Assembly: GCA_003343845.1 (NCBI GenBank)
Contig: QAKK01000020.1
Span: 1 to 23,613, forward strand
Length of the DNA: 23,613 nucleotides
Source: Oscillospiraceae bacterium
GTDB taxonomy: Bacteria > Bacillota > Clostridia > Oscillospirales > CAG-272
Direction of reading: 5' to 3'
In this document: piece after piece, positions 7,978-15,223 of the stretch
Layout of the letters: every line of letters begins with the position of its first letter
Numbering within the stretch: the stretch's first letter is position 1
The notes under the pieces: model-generated
The model's input: the letters and a program-made list of their open reading frames with translations, nothing else
Databases searched by the model: none
Told to the model about the DNA's origin: nothing
Program-made: the position numbers and the translations under genes

Positions 7978-8066
7978 GCGGTTGCAGTTCTTGCGGAATT
8001 TGATCTGCAATTATACAAAATGCAAATTTTGTATAATTGAGAGAAGCGAGAAGCAGCTGCAACCGC
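7978..8066 (+). promoter_or_regulatory. Structured 5' leader of coaX with nested inverted repeats
   Basis: GCGGTTGCAG (7978-7987), at the expected 5' end of the transcript, is a perfect 10-base complement of CTGCAACCGC (8057-8066). Inside lies a perfect 14-bp inverted repeat, CAATTATACAAAAT (8008-8021) with ATTTTGTATAATTG (8026-8039), around a GCAA tetraloop. A tandem GAGAAGC repeat follows (8041-8054). The outer right arm is followed by TTTT. This could be a cis-regulatory RNA, or the inner repeat could be a DNA operator; it matches no riboswitch I can name. Confidence 0.5.
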
Positions 8067-8102
8067 TTTTATGAGCGCTTTTACGGAAACGGAGGTTTTG
8101 GC

Positions 8103-8897
8103 ATGCTACTTGCAGTTGATGTCGGCAATTCCAATATTTCGGTCGGCGTATTTCGTTTTACCGATGCACGCATGCCGGTGATCGTCTGTCATTTCAAATT
8201 CGGCACGCACAATTATACGCCGGATGAGCTGTGCGCAACAATCGACGGTTTTCTGCGCCGTTTTGACGCCATGCAGCTCCATGCAGCCGTTGTATCATCC
8301 GTTGTACCGCAGATGACCGCAGCGGTCTGTGCGGCGGCGGAATCGCTGTGCGGCACAAAGCCGTTCGTCATTTCAAGCGGCATCCGCACCGGCTTCGGTA
8401 TTCATGTGAAAAATCCCGAGCAGCTCGGCACAGACATTGTTTCCAACGTTGCAGCAGCCCTAACGCTTACTGCTGCGCCGCTGGTCGTCCTGGATATGGG
8501 CACGGCAACGACGATCTCCGTTGTAGATACCGAAAAAACAATTTTAGGAGCAATTATCATTCCCGGGTTGCAATTATCCTTGCGCACGCTTTGCGATACT
8601 GCCGCCCAGCTCGGCGAAATCCCGCTTGCAGAAAAGCCGGAGCTGATTGGGCGCGACACACGCACAGCCATTTCGTCCGGTGTTCTGAACGGCAATGCGC
8701 TGATGATCGACGGCTTTATTCGCAACATCCGCGAGGCGCTCGGCACAAAGGAAAGCGGCACTTCCCTCTCGCTGTTCGCCACCGGCGGCTCTTATCCGGC
8801 GGTTGAACCTCTTTTGCGCAACAGATTCACCTATTCCGACACGTTGACCCTGTTCGGCGAGGCGATTTTATTTGCGCAGAACAACAAGATTTTCTGA
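8103..8897 (+). CDS. coaX: Type III pantothenate kinase
   Basis: A 264-residue CoaX, which phosphorylates pantothenate with ATP, the first step of coenzyme A synthesis; unlike type I kinases this class needs a monovalent cation and is not inhibited by CoA. Seen: the ASKHA nucleotide-binding motif DVGNSN (6-11), VVSSVVPQM (63-71), LGTDIVSN with the likely catalytic Asp111, VVLDMGTATT (128-137) with Asp131 in the cation/phosphate region, the GAIIIPG segment (149-155) and ATGGSYP near 226-232. The frame is open upstream to 8037, but GGAGG (8091-8095) sits 7 bases before ATG 8103 and MLLAVDVGNSN is the family N-terminus. It has its own promoter and a long leader and is followed by an ECF S component with a separate promoter. 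Confidence 0.97.
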   Translation: MLLAVDVGNSNISVGVFRFTDARMPVIVCHFKFGTHNYTPDELCATIDGFLRRFDAMQLHAAVVSSVVPQMTAAVCAAAESLCGTKPFVISSGIRTGFGIHVKNPEQLGTDIVSNVAAALTLTAAPLVVLDMGTATTISVVDTEKTILGAIIIPGLQLSLRTLCDTAAQLGEIPLAEKPELIGRDTRTAISSGVLNGNALMIDGFIRNIREALGTKESGTSLSLFATGGSYPAVEPLLRNRFTYSDTLTLFGEAILFAQNNKIF

Positions 8898-8910
8898 CTT
8901 ACTCTGACTT

Positions 8911-8941
8911 TTGATAACCTGAGCTACGGCTCTGTTATAAT
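8911..8941 (+). promoter_or_regulatory. Extended -10 promoter for the ECF S-component gene
   Basis: TTGATA (8911-8916), a 19-base spacer and TGTTATAAT (8933-8941), an extended -10 that offsets the long spacing. Downstream, GCCGT (8951-8955) and ACGGC (8974-8978) can pair, adding CC/GG past one bulged A: a small leader hairpin before the GGAGG at 8993-8997. Confidence 0.65.
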
Positions 8942-9002
8942 AAAGACCGCGCCGTACCGTTTGCATATTTAGGACGGCAGCAGTCGAAAAACGGAGGTAA
9001 AT

Positions 9003-9629
9003 ATGAATCATTCTTCTACGCATGCACGGACATTGCGTCTCGTTCAGATCGCGCTGCTCACGGCGCTGATGCTGCTCTTGCAGCTGGCATTCGGCAGTCT
9101 GCGCATCGGACCGGTGACACTCTCCTTCTCACTTGTACCGCTGGTGATCGCCGCCGTACTGATCGGACCCGGCGCGGGCGCATTTCTCGGACTTGTCTCG
9201 GGTGGTGTCACCTTCATTCAGGTGCTGACTGCGGCAGATCCGTTCTACACGCTGCTGATCGCCGCAAATCCTTTTCTGACGGCAGTCATCTGCATCACGA
9301 AGACCACACTTGCCGGGCTGCTTGCCGGACTTTGCTATCGCGCGATCTGCAAAGTATCCAAATACCGCGCGCTGAACGTCATTCTGCCAGCCGCTCTCTG
9401 CCCGATCATCAACACGGGTATCTTCTGCCTTGGCATGTACTTCGGCTTCGGCAGTGCGCTGCAAAGCAGCGAAACCTTCGGCGCAGCGGCATCCGCAAGC
9501 CTGATCTCATTTGTCCTCATCGGGCTTGCCGGCGTCAACTTCATCTATGAACTGCTCACCAATGTCGTCGTTTGCCCGATCATCTGCAAAGCACTGTATT
9601 CCTCAAAGTTTTTCAAGGACGCGAAATAA
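9003..9629 (+). CDS. ECF transporter S component (vitamin-binding membrane subunit)
   Basis: A 208-residue integral membrane protein with about six hydrophobic helices. It is the substrate-capturing S subunit of an energy-coupling-factor importer; the shared EcfA/EcfA'/EcfT module must be encoded elsewhere. Family signs: the N-terminal helix LVQIALLTALMLLLQLAF, the following conserved loop RIGPVTLSFSLVPLVIAA and the Gly-rich helix IGPGAGAFLGLVSGGVTF. GGAGG at 8993-8997 supports the ATG. Position directly after coaX suggests pantothenate (PanT-like) as substrate, but the S-component family spans folate, riboflavin and others, so the ligand is an inference from context. The gene ends at a strong terminator. 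Confidence 0.88.
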   Translation: MNHSSTHARTLRLVQIALLTALMLLLQLAFGSLRIGPVTLSFSLVPLVIAAVLIGPGAGAFLGLVSGGVTFIQVLTAADPFYTLLIAANPFLTAVICITKTTLAGLLAGLCYRAICKVSKYRALNVILPAALCPIINTGIFCLGMYFGFGSALQSSETFGAAASASLISFVLIGLAGVNFIYELLTNVVVCPIICKALYSSKFFKDAK

Positions 9630-9640
9630 ACGTGCCTATC

Positions 9641-9675
9641 AAAAACAGCCTTCCGCGCGGAAGGCTGTTTTTGCT
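9641..9675. terminator. Two-way terminator between the ECF gene and the isomerase gene
   Basis: A 32-base perfect palindrome: AAAAACAGCCTTCCGC (9641-9656) and its complement (9657-9672), rich in A on one side and T on the other. It can stop both convergent transcripts. Confidence 0.9.
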
Positions 9676-9694
9676 TTATTAAATGAATTTGCTG

Positions 9695-10576
9695 CTACAC
9701 ACGGCGCTTTTCTTCGATCATGGCAATCAGCCGTCTGCCGACGGCGGCAAGCATTTTTGCCGCAGCCGGGGCGAGCTCTTCGCCGAACGGCGTGTAGAAA
9801 TTGTCCGCTTCCAGTGTAAGATCGCCGCTGTAGCCGATTCCCGCCAGTGCGTCCGTAATGGTATCCCAGTGCATTTTGCCGAGAAACGGAATGGTGTGCA
9901 TATCGCTCTGATAATCGTTGTCATGCACATGCAAAGCGCCGAGACGCTCCTTGCCAAGGCCCTTAATCATCTCGGCGGCGTCAAAGCCGTACAGCCCGCA
10001 GTGCCCGAGATCAAGGCATGCGGTGAAGGTATCGTCGGCAAGCGAATCCAGCCAATCGACAAATTCGCGTGTGCGGGAGCAGGCACTGGGGACCAGCGTT
10101 TTCTTATCCGCGGCACGCTGCCACATGTTTTCAAGCGCAATCCGGACGCCCGCTGCCTTTGCGTAGGGGGCAAGACTGTGATAGAACGCCATGTTCATCG
10201 CCTTCAGCTCCGCGGCGTTCGCATCATACGGCAGATGGTGCATCGGATGCACTACAATGATTTTCACACCGAGCATGCCCGCAATTTCAATGGAGCGCGT
10301 GATGCGGTCAAACATCATCTGATTATAGCCCGCATCTGCCTTGGAGGACGGAAAAGGCGCATGCGCCTGTCGGAAGGTCAGACCACAGCGGTCTGCCGCC
10401 GCTTTCAGCGCCGTAATATGCGCTTTATAGGCGTCGGTATTGAGCAGGCAATCGTCCTCGCGCATGCCGAACATCGTGTAGTCCAACGCGTCAAATCCCG
10501 CATCGGCAAGGATGTCCACAGCGGCAAGGTCGCCGAACGTTCGTCCGATATAATCGGTTTGTGTTGTCAGGATCAT
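9695..10576 (-). CDS. Sugar phosphate isomerase/epimerase-like TIM-barrel protein
   Basis: A 293-residue member of the xylose-isomerase-like TIM-barrel superfamily (AP endonuclease family 2), cytosolic with no signal peptide. Likely divalent-metal ligands are visible in the expected order: Glu149 (IALENMW), Asp189/His192 (CLDLGHCG), His216/His218 (LHVHDNDYQ) and Glu256 (LTLEADN). HPMHH at 110-114 closes an earlier strand. GGAGG lies 8 bases before the ATG, and its own promoter precedes it. The family covers many sugar and cyclitol isomerases, and no neighbouring sugar gene fixes the substrate, so the specific reaction is unknown. Confidence 0.88.
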   Translation of the reverse strand: MILTTQTDYIGRTFGDLAAVDILADAGFDALDYTMFGMREDDCLLNTDAYKAHITALKAAADRCGLTFRQAHAPFPSSKADAGYNQMMFDRITRSIEIAGMLGVKIIVVHPMHHLPYDANAAELKAMNMAFYHSLAPYAKAAGVRIALENMWQRAADKKTLVPSACSRTREFVDWLDSLADDTFTACLDLGHCGLYGFDAAEMIKGLGKERLGALHVHDNDYQSDMHTIPFLGKMHWDTITDALAGIGYSGDLTLEADNFYTPFGEELAPAAAKMLAAVGRRLIAMIEEKRRV

Positions 10577-10606
10577 AAGAAGCCCTCCCGGGAAAACAGA
10601 TAATTT

Positions 10607-10635
10607 ATTTTAACACAGAATCGGCAGAATTACAA
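10607..10635 (-). promoter_or_regulatory. Sigma-A promoter for the isomerase-like gene
   Basis: Minus strand TTGTAA (10630-10635), a 17-base spacer and TAAAAT (10607-10612), about 30 bases before the start codon. Confidence 0.6.
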
Positions 10636-10642
10636 GCCGAGC

Positions 10643-10672
10643 AAAAAAGTTCCCGCCAAGGGGAACTTTTTT
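10643..10672 (-). terminator. Terminator of the SLH surface-protein gene
   Basis: A 12-bp perfect stem (AAAAAAGTTCCC at 10643-10654, GGGAACTTTTTT at 10661-10672) with a 6-base loop. On the minus strand it ends in a T-run, about 20 bases after the stop codon at 10691. Confidence 0.88.
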
Positions 10673-10690
10673 GCTTTATGGAAGTCAAAT

Positions 10691-13600
10691 TTACTTTAGC
10701 GTGTTCCGAAGAAAGGTGACGATCTGCCCGCGGGTGCAGGTGTTATCGGGCGAAAATGTCGTCTCGGAGGTACCGTTTGTAATCTTGTTTGTCAGTGCCC
10801 ATGCAACTGCCTGCGCGTATTCGGCACCTGCGGGCACATCTGTGAAGACCGATGAGGCTTTCGTTTTCGGTGAACCTGCATTTTTCCACAGATAGGTGAC
10901 CGTGGAGGCGCGGGTGCAGGGCGTATTTCCATCAAAGGTTGCGCCGGTCACCATACCCATCTGATATGCCCAGATAGCAGACTCGTAGTAGTAATCCGTG
11001 GGTTTGACATCACTGAACGGATTCGCAGCGCCCGTCTTCGGATAGCCGACCGCACGCCACAGGAAAGTAATAATCTGCGCGCGCGTGCAGGTGGCGTTCG
11101 GAGAGAACGTCGTTTCGGATGTGCCAACCGTGATGCCCTTCTGCAGTGCCCATGCCACCGATTCCGCAAACCAGTCCGTCGGCTTGACATCGTCAAATGC
11201 AATGGGCTTCACTGCCCCCACGGTAAAGGTGACGGTTTTGCCGGTGAGCGCGAGCGTATAGCTGTCGCCGCTTTTCTCCATGATTGCCGTATCGATCGGC
11301 AGATAGGACGCAACGCCGTCTTTGGCAGTGCAGATCAGATATTCCTTCTCCATATCCGCTTCGCTTGCAAAGTTCATCGTTCCGGCGCTGGTGGTGATTG
11401 AAGTATAGTCCCCGGCATCCGAAAACATCTGAACCCAGTATTTCGTCCGTTCATTCAGGCAGCCGACGCCCATGTAGCCGAAGCTGTCCCGCAGAATGTT
11501 CGCGCGGTGACCGGGCGAGTTCATCCAATCCTCCATGACCATGGCAGGCGTGGACTGCCCGCAGGCAATATTTTCGCCGACATGCGTATGCTTGAAGGAC
11601 TGTGCAATCGCGGTATACGGACGTTCGCCGTTCGGACGCGTGTGATCAAACAGGGTGGCAATTTCCGGCTCACGGATATCGCACGAATCCTGCAATGCCG
11701 CAGGCATGGAAAGTGCCGACAAGCCATTGGCATGCCGCTCACGGTTTGCCAGGCGCAGCACTTCCCACTCGTATTCGCTGACGGAGAGCTTATCAGATGG
11801 GATTTTCGCTTTTCCGACGGACGCGCCGGGTGTGGTGGGTGTGCTCGGCGTACTGCCCGCTGCAATACCGGCAGCCTTCGCTTTCGCAAGGACTGCGTCT
11901 ACAGCGCTCTCGGTGTAAACGCTGCTATAGACCTCAACATCGCCCTTCCCTTTGACAAGGACAAACAGCGGCGTGCCGACCGTGTTGCCCTTGACGAAAT
12001 CCCAATAAAACTGTACGGAGCCGTTTTCATCCATACAGCCGTAAACCGGGATCTTCTCACGGTCGATTGCGGTCTGCATGTATGGCTGAATCTTCTTGCA
12101 ATAGTTACAGTCCTTTTTGCAGATGAGCAACAGAAAGGACTTGCCCTCCTTGTACATCTGATCCGCATCCTTGGGCAGGATCTGCGTATAGGAACCGGAG
12201 GTGACATACGGCGCGCCGACCGATGTCTCGGGATACGCTGCCGCCTCACCGAGGTTGAACAGCGTGGAGATCGTGCCGCTGCTGACCAGATCCACATAGT
12301 CCACGGTTGCCGTCTGCTTTGTCGTCGGCTCTGTGATCTGAATGGCGTTGGAGCACTCCCAGCCGCCGAGCTTGGCAACAATATCGGATGCCGACGCTCT
12401 CGGATAGAGCTGCGTCATCCACATGGAGCCGTCGGTGCGTTCGAGCAGAATGGTATTGCCGTTTTGATTGTCCAAATGATAAGAGCTTCTCGCGACATTC
12501 GGCAGCAACGTCAGATTACCGACGGGGTTGGTCGATGTATCGAGCGCCTTGAAGATTTCGTTTTTGTCCTCAAGGTAATGGAACTCGGTCGGCTTCATCT
12601 TGAACAGCCGCGTAGAGGAGCCGTCGTTGACATCATTGTCAAACGCATATGTGTAGCCATCGAGCGCCTTGAAACCGCCCGGCACATCCGTGAGATAGTC
12701 CACGGGCAGCACGCCGATCTTCGGGCGATTCATCGAGCAATGGTTGGCTACAAGACCGTAAGGCTTTGCGTTTTCTTCAGGCAGGAGTCCGACAAAATTG
12801 CCGTTGTCCAGAATGCTGTTCTTATGCTGATAGATGGGGAAAATGTGTTTGATCAGCCCGAGCTCGCCCATATCCAGCATGTTCTGAAGTCCGAAAGCCC
12901 ACATGTGCCCCTTGCTGTTGACGACGAAGCCGGTCATGGCATCCTCGGCAGTGGATTCCTCTGCGGTAAAATATTCGTTCGGAAAAACGCGCACGGCGTC
13001 GTCGGTCAGAAACTCAAGGGACAGTTTGTAATCATTGTACTGGATGAACTCGCCGCGGGACCATGCCGCCTCGTCGTAGCCTTGGCGGATGACCTCCTCC
13101 TTCCAACGGTAGAACTTATTGTCCGCACCGCAGACGCCGCCCGCAACCACGGCTTTTGCATTGTCAAGAACCTTGGAAAGTCCCTTACTGTAGGCGTTCT
13201 CTGCGCCGAGATAGGTGTAGCCGAGGTAGCAGCTGTTGTCATTTTTGAGCACGGCAATGACGGTAGCATAACGGTGCTCGGCAAACGCCTTGCAATCGGT
13301 GGCGACTGTCTTGCCGCCGACAATTTCCTTGACCTCTCCGCTCTTTGTCAGATAGTGTGCCTTCCCCGCCTGTTTGACGTCTTTGGCAAGAACCTGCTTC
13401 TCATATTTGGTGGTCACGCCGTAGAGCGTGCCGTCAGCGGTCAGAATGCTGCGTCTGGTATAGCCGGGATCCAGCACCTGCCCGTATTCCGAATAACCCA
13501 CCACATTCTCGATCTTGTTGACGACGATCGGGTCAATGTCGCCATCCTTGTGCCCGACCTGATAATAGGTATTGTCCGGCGAGATGAACTCATTGACGCT

Positions 13601-14371
13601 CAGAATATTGTTGGTCATGTAGTGCTTCTTGCCGCTGACCGACGGATACTGCTTGAACTCGTATGTAAATTCCTCAACTTTGCCGCCTGCCGAGCCGAGC
13701 AGCCCCGCCGCGACGCCTTTGTCCTCCAGCCAGAGATGCGTCGTTGTAAAGTGCAGAGCGCGACCGCTGTTTGAAGAACGATCCTCCGTCCCCTTGAAGA
13801 TATTGTCCTGCGTGGAGAAGAAAATGGAATTATAGCAATTCTGCGGCATGGAGAAGGTCAGAAATTCCCCATCCGGACCGGTTGCCATAATGGCGCTTGC
13901 GGGGCTCACGTTCTGAACAAATTTCTTGTTCGCATCGTAAAGGTCGATGGAGATAATGATGGTATCCGCGCCGTACAGCTTGTGGTAGTTCTCATAGCGC
14001 TCGACGGAAGGATCATCCATGGCGAGCAGATAGCTGTTTTCGTTGATCGAAAACGCTTTCTTCATCTCTTCCTTATCCAGCGAGCCGAATGTCCGCCTGT
14101 AAGTGAGCTTGAAAGAATACCCCTGCAGATCCTTGCGCTTCAGCGGGTCGGAAAATGTCATATTCTTATTTTCGTCCTTGAAGCGGGTGCCGATCATAAA
14201 GGTGTACGACGAGCCCTCAATTATGCTGAAGGGATTGACCGATGCGGAATATGCCTGGTTGATGGGTATATAGCGCTCAAACAGTGTTTCATCCGTTGCC
14301 TGTACCGACACAGACAGCACAGAAACCGCCATCAGCAATGCAAGCATCAGTGCTGCGATACGATTTTTCAT
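10691..14371 (-). CDS. Large surface protein: signal peptide, thioredoxin-like domain, CAP domain, three SLH repeats
   Basis: A 1226-residue exported cell-wall protein. Residues 1-25 form a signal peptide. About 35-730 is a beta-rich region with propeller-like repeats (TADGTLYGVT, VVNSKGHMWAFG, RTDGSMWMTQ; vaguely RCC1-like) and no firm family. About 740-835 looks like a thioredoxin fold: FLLLICKKDCNYCKKI with CxxC at 755-758 and a cis-Pro candidate in GTPLFVLV (801). A Thr/Pro/Ser linker (840-851) leads to a CAP/SCP-like domain (about 860-990) with HTRPNG (910-915), GENI (932-935) and HRAN (955-958). Three SLH repeats (about 1058-1105, 1118-1165, 1176-1226) should anchor it to pyruvylated wall polymers. 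AAAGGA lies 11 bases before the ATG. It is monocistronic. A role in envelope redox chemistry or adhesion is inference. Confidence 0.93.
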   Translation of the reverse strand: MKNRIAALMLALLMAVSVLSVSVQATDETLFERYIPINQAYSASVNPFSIIEGSSYTFMIGTRFKDENKNMTFSDPLKRKDLQGYSFKLTYRRTFGSLDKEEMKKAFSINENSYLLAMDDPSVERYENYHKLYGADTIIISIDLYDANKKFVQNVSPASAIMATGPDGEFLTFSMPQNCYNSIFFSTQDNIFKGTEDRSSNSGRALHFTTTHLWLEDKGVAAGLLGSAGGKVEEFTYEFKQYPSVSGKKHYMTNNILSVNEFISPDNTYYQVGHKDGDIDPIVVNKIENVVGYSEYGQVLDPGYTRRSILTADGTLYGVTTKYEKQVLAKDVKQAGKAHYLTKSGEVKEIVGGKTVATDCKAFAEHRYATVIAVLKNDNSCYLGYTYLGAENAYSKGLSKVLDNAKAVVAGGVCGADNKFYRWKEEVIRQGYDEAAWSRGEFIQYNDYKLSLEFLTDDAVRVFPNEYFTAEESTAEDAMTGFVVNSKGHMWAFGLQNMLDMGELGLIKHIFPIYQHKNSILDNGNFVGLLPEENAKPYGLVANHCSMNRPKIGVLPVDYLTDVPGGFKALDGYTYAFDNDVNDGSSTRLFKMKPTEFHYLEDKNEIFKALDTSTNPVGNLTLLPNVARSSYHLDNQNGNTILLERTDGSMWMTQLYPRASASDIVAKLGGWECSNAIQITEPTTKQTATVDYVDLVSSGTISTLFNLGEAAAYPETSVGAPYVTSGSYTQILPKDADQMYKEGKSFLLLICKKDCNYCKKIQPYMQTAIDREKIPVYGCMDENGSVQFYWDFVKGNTVGTPLFVLVKGKGDVEVYSSVYTESAVDAVLAKAKAAGIAAGSTPSTPTTPGASVGKAKIPSDKLSVSEYEWEVLRLANRERHANGLSALSMPAALQDSCDIREPEIATLFDHTRPNGERPYTAIAQSFKHTHVGENIACGQSTPAMVMEDWMNSPGHRANILRDSFGYMGVGCLNERTKYWVQMFSDAGDYTSITTSAGTMNFASEADMEKEYLICTAKDGVASYLPIDTAIMEKSGDSYTLALTGKTVTFTVGAVKPIAFDDVKPTDWFAESVAWALQKGITVGTSETTFSPNATCTRAQIITFLWRAVGYPKTGAANPFSDVKPTDYYYESAIWAYQMGMVTGATFDGNTPCTRASTVTYLWKNAGSPKTKASSVFTDVPAGAEYAQAVAWALTNKITNGTSETTFSPDNTCTRGQIVTFLRNTLK

Positions 14372-14415
14372 GTGAGGATCATTCCTTTCCGAATCTACTG
14401 CTTTATACCGCGTTC

Positions 14416-14446
14416 ATTATACATCGTACACCAATGTGCGATGCAA
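14416..14446 (-). promoter_or_regulatory. Possible promoter of the SLH surface-protein gene
   Basis: Minus strand TTGCAT (14441-14446), a 19-base spacer and a perfect TATAAT (14416-14421), 44 bases before the start codon. The spacing is longer than ideal. Confidence 0.45.
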
Positions 14447-14470
14447 GTCCTTCCCGTATAATTTTTAATA

Positions 14471-14507
14471 AAAAACACGGTTATCCGGGGGGGATAACCG
14501 TGTTTTT
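14471..14507 (-). terminator. Terminator of the rubrerythrin gene
   Basis: A 16-bp perfect stem (AAAAACACGGTTATCC at 14471-14486 with 14492-14507) around a GGGGG loop; the minus strand ends in T's. It lies about 20 bases past the rubrerythrin stop codon. Confidence 0.9.
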
Positions 14508-14525
14508 TAATGTCTTTGAATCAGA

Positions 14526-15068
14526 TTAACCGAAGTATCTCTTGAGCAGACCTGCAAATGCCTTGCCATGACGGGCTTCGTCGCGTGCCATCTCATGGAC
14601 GGTGTCGTGAATGGCATCCAGGCCGAGCTCCTTAGCGCGCTTTGCAAGATCGGTCTTGCCTGCGGTTGCGCCATTCTCCGCCTCCACACGCATCTCAAGA
14701 TTCTTCTTCGTGGAGTTGGTGACGACTTCGCCGAGCAGCTCCGCAAACTTTGCAGCATGCTCTGCCTCTTCATAAGCTGCCTTCTCCCAGTACATGCCGA
14801 TCTCGGGATAGCCCTCGCGGAAGGCGACTCTCGCCATAGCGAGGTACATGCCGACCTCGGAGCACTCGCCGTTGAAGTTCATGCGCAGATCGTCAATGAT
14901 GTCCTGTCTTGCGCCGGCTGCCACGCCGACCACATGCTCGGCTGCCCAGGTCGTCTCGCCCTTCTGCTCGACAAACTTGCTTGCCGGTGCATGGCACTGC
15001 GGACATTCTGCCGGTGCGCTGTCTCCCTCATGTACATAACCGCAAACACTGCATACGAATTTAGCCAT
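14526..15068 (-). CDS. Reverse rubrerythrin (N-terminal rubredoxin, C-terminal diiron domain)
   Basis: A 180-residue non-haem iron protein of anaerobes that reduces hydrogen peroxide (and, in clostridial reverse rubrerythrins, oxygen) with NADH-derived electrons. The N-terminal rubredoxin site has Cys6/Cys9 (CSVCGY) and Cys22/Cys25 (CPQC). The four-helix diiron domain shows Glu68 (NGECSE), Glu101/His104 (EEAEH), Glu131 and Glu164/His167 (DEARH). The order rubredoxin-then-ferritin-like is the reverse of classical rubrerythrin. The frame is open to 15170, but GGAGG 8 bases before ATG 15068 and MAKFVCSVCG fix the start. It is monocistronic with a consensus promoter and a Fur/PerR-like site in its leader, fitting oxidative-stress control. 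Confidence 0.95.
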   Translation of the reverse strand: MAKFVCSVCGYVHEGDSAPAECPQCHAPASKFVEQKGETTWAAEHVVGVAAGARQDIIDDLRMNFNGECSEVGMYLAMARVAFREGYPEIGMYWEKAAYEEAEHAAKFAELLGEVVTNSTKKNLEMRVEAENGATAGKTDLAKRAKELGLDAIHDTVHEMARDEARHGKAFAGLLKRYFG

Positions 15069-15110
15069 TTTTCTGTCCTCCAAATTAAGATTAGGTTCTA
15101 TTTTTGATTT

Positions 15111-15127
15111 AGTAATGATTCTTATTC
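15111..15127. promoter_or_regulatory. Possible Fur/PerR-family operator upstream of rubrerythrin
   Basis: AGTAATGATTCTTATTC (plus strand) matches the Fur-type 19-mer at about 12 of 16 compared positions and lies just downstream of the predicted transcription start. PerR commonly represses clostridial rubrerythrins; the assignment here is by resemblance only. Confidence 0.35.
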
Positions 15128-15141
15128 TTGAATCTGTTATG

Positions 15142-15170
15142 ATTATACATGAATCCTTTTCGTTTGTCAA
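15142..15170 (-). promoter_or_regulatory. Consensus sigma-A promoter for rubrerythrin
   Basis: Minus strand TTGACA (15165-15170), a 17-base spacer and TATAAT (15142-15147): a perfect consensus match at both boxes. Confidence 0.85.
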
Positions 15171-15181
15171 GGGTTTTTTGA

Positions 15182-15214
15182 AAAAAACGACCGAAAATTT
15201 TCGGTCGCTTTTTT
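15182..15214 (-). terminator. Terminator of the galE operon
   Basis: A 20-base perfect palindrome, CGACCGAAAA (15188-15197) and TTTTCGGTCG (15198-15207), is flanked by A's at 15181-15187 that read as T's on the minus strand, 17 bases after the galE stop. Confidence 0.85.
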
Positions 15215-15223
15215 GTTCGATTA

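Noticed and set aside
11507..13774. 755-codon open frame on the plus strand opposite the SLH surface protein
   Set aside because: Antisense shadow favoured by GC-rich codons; low-complexity, no promoter or ribosome binding site, while the minus-strand gene shows clear domains.
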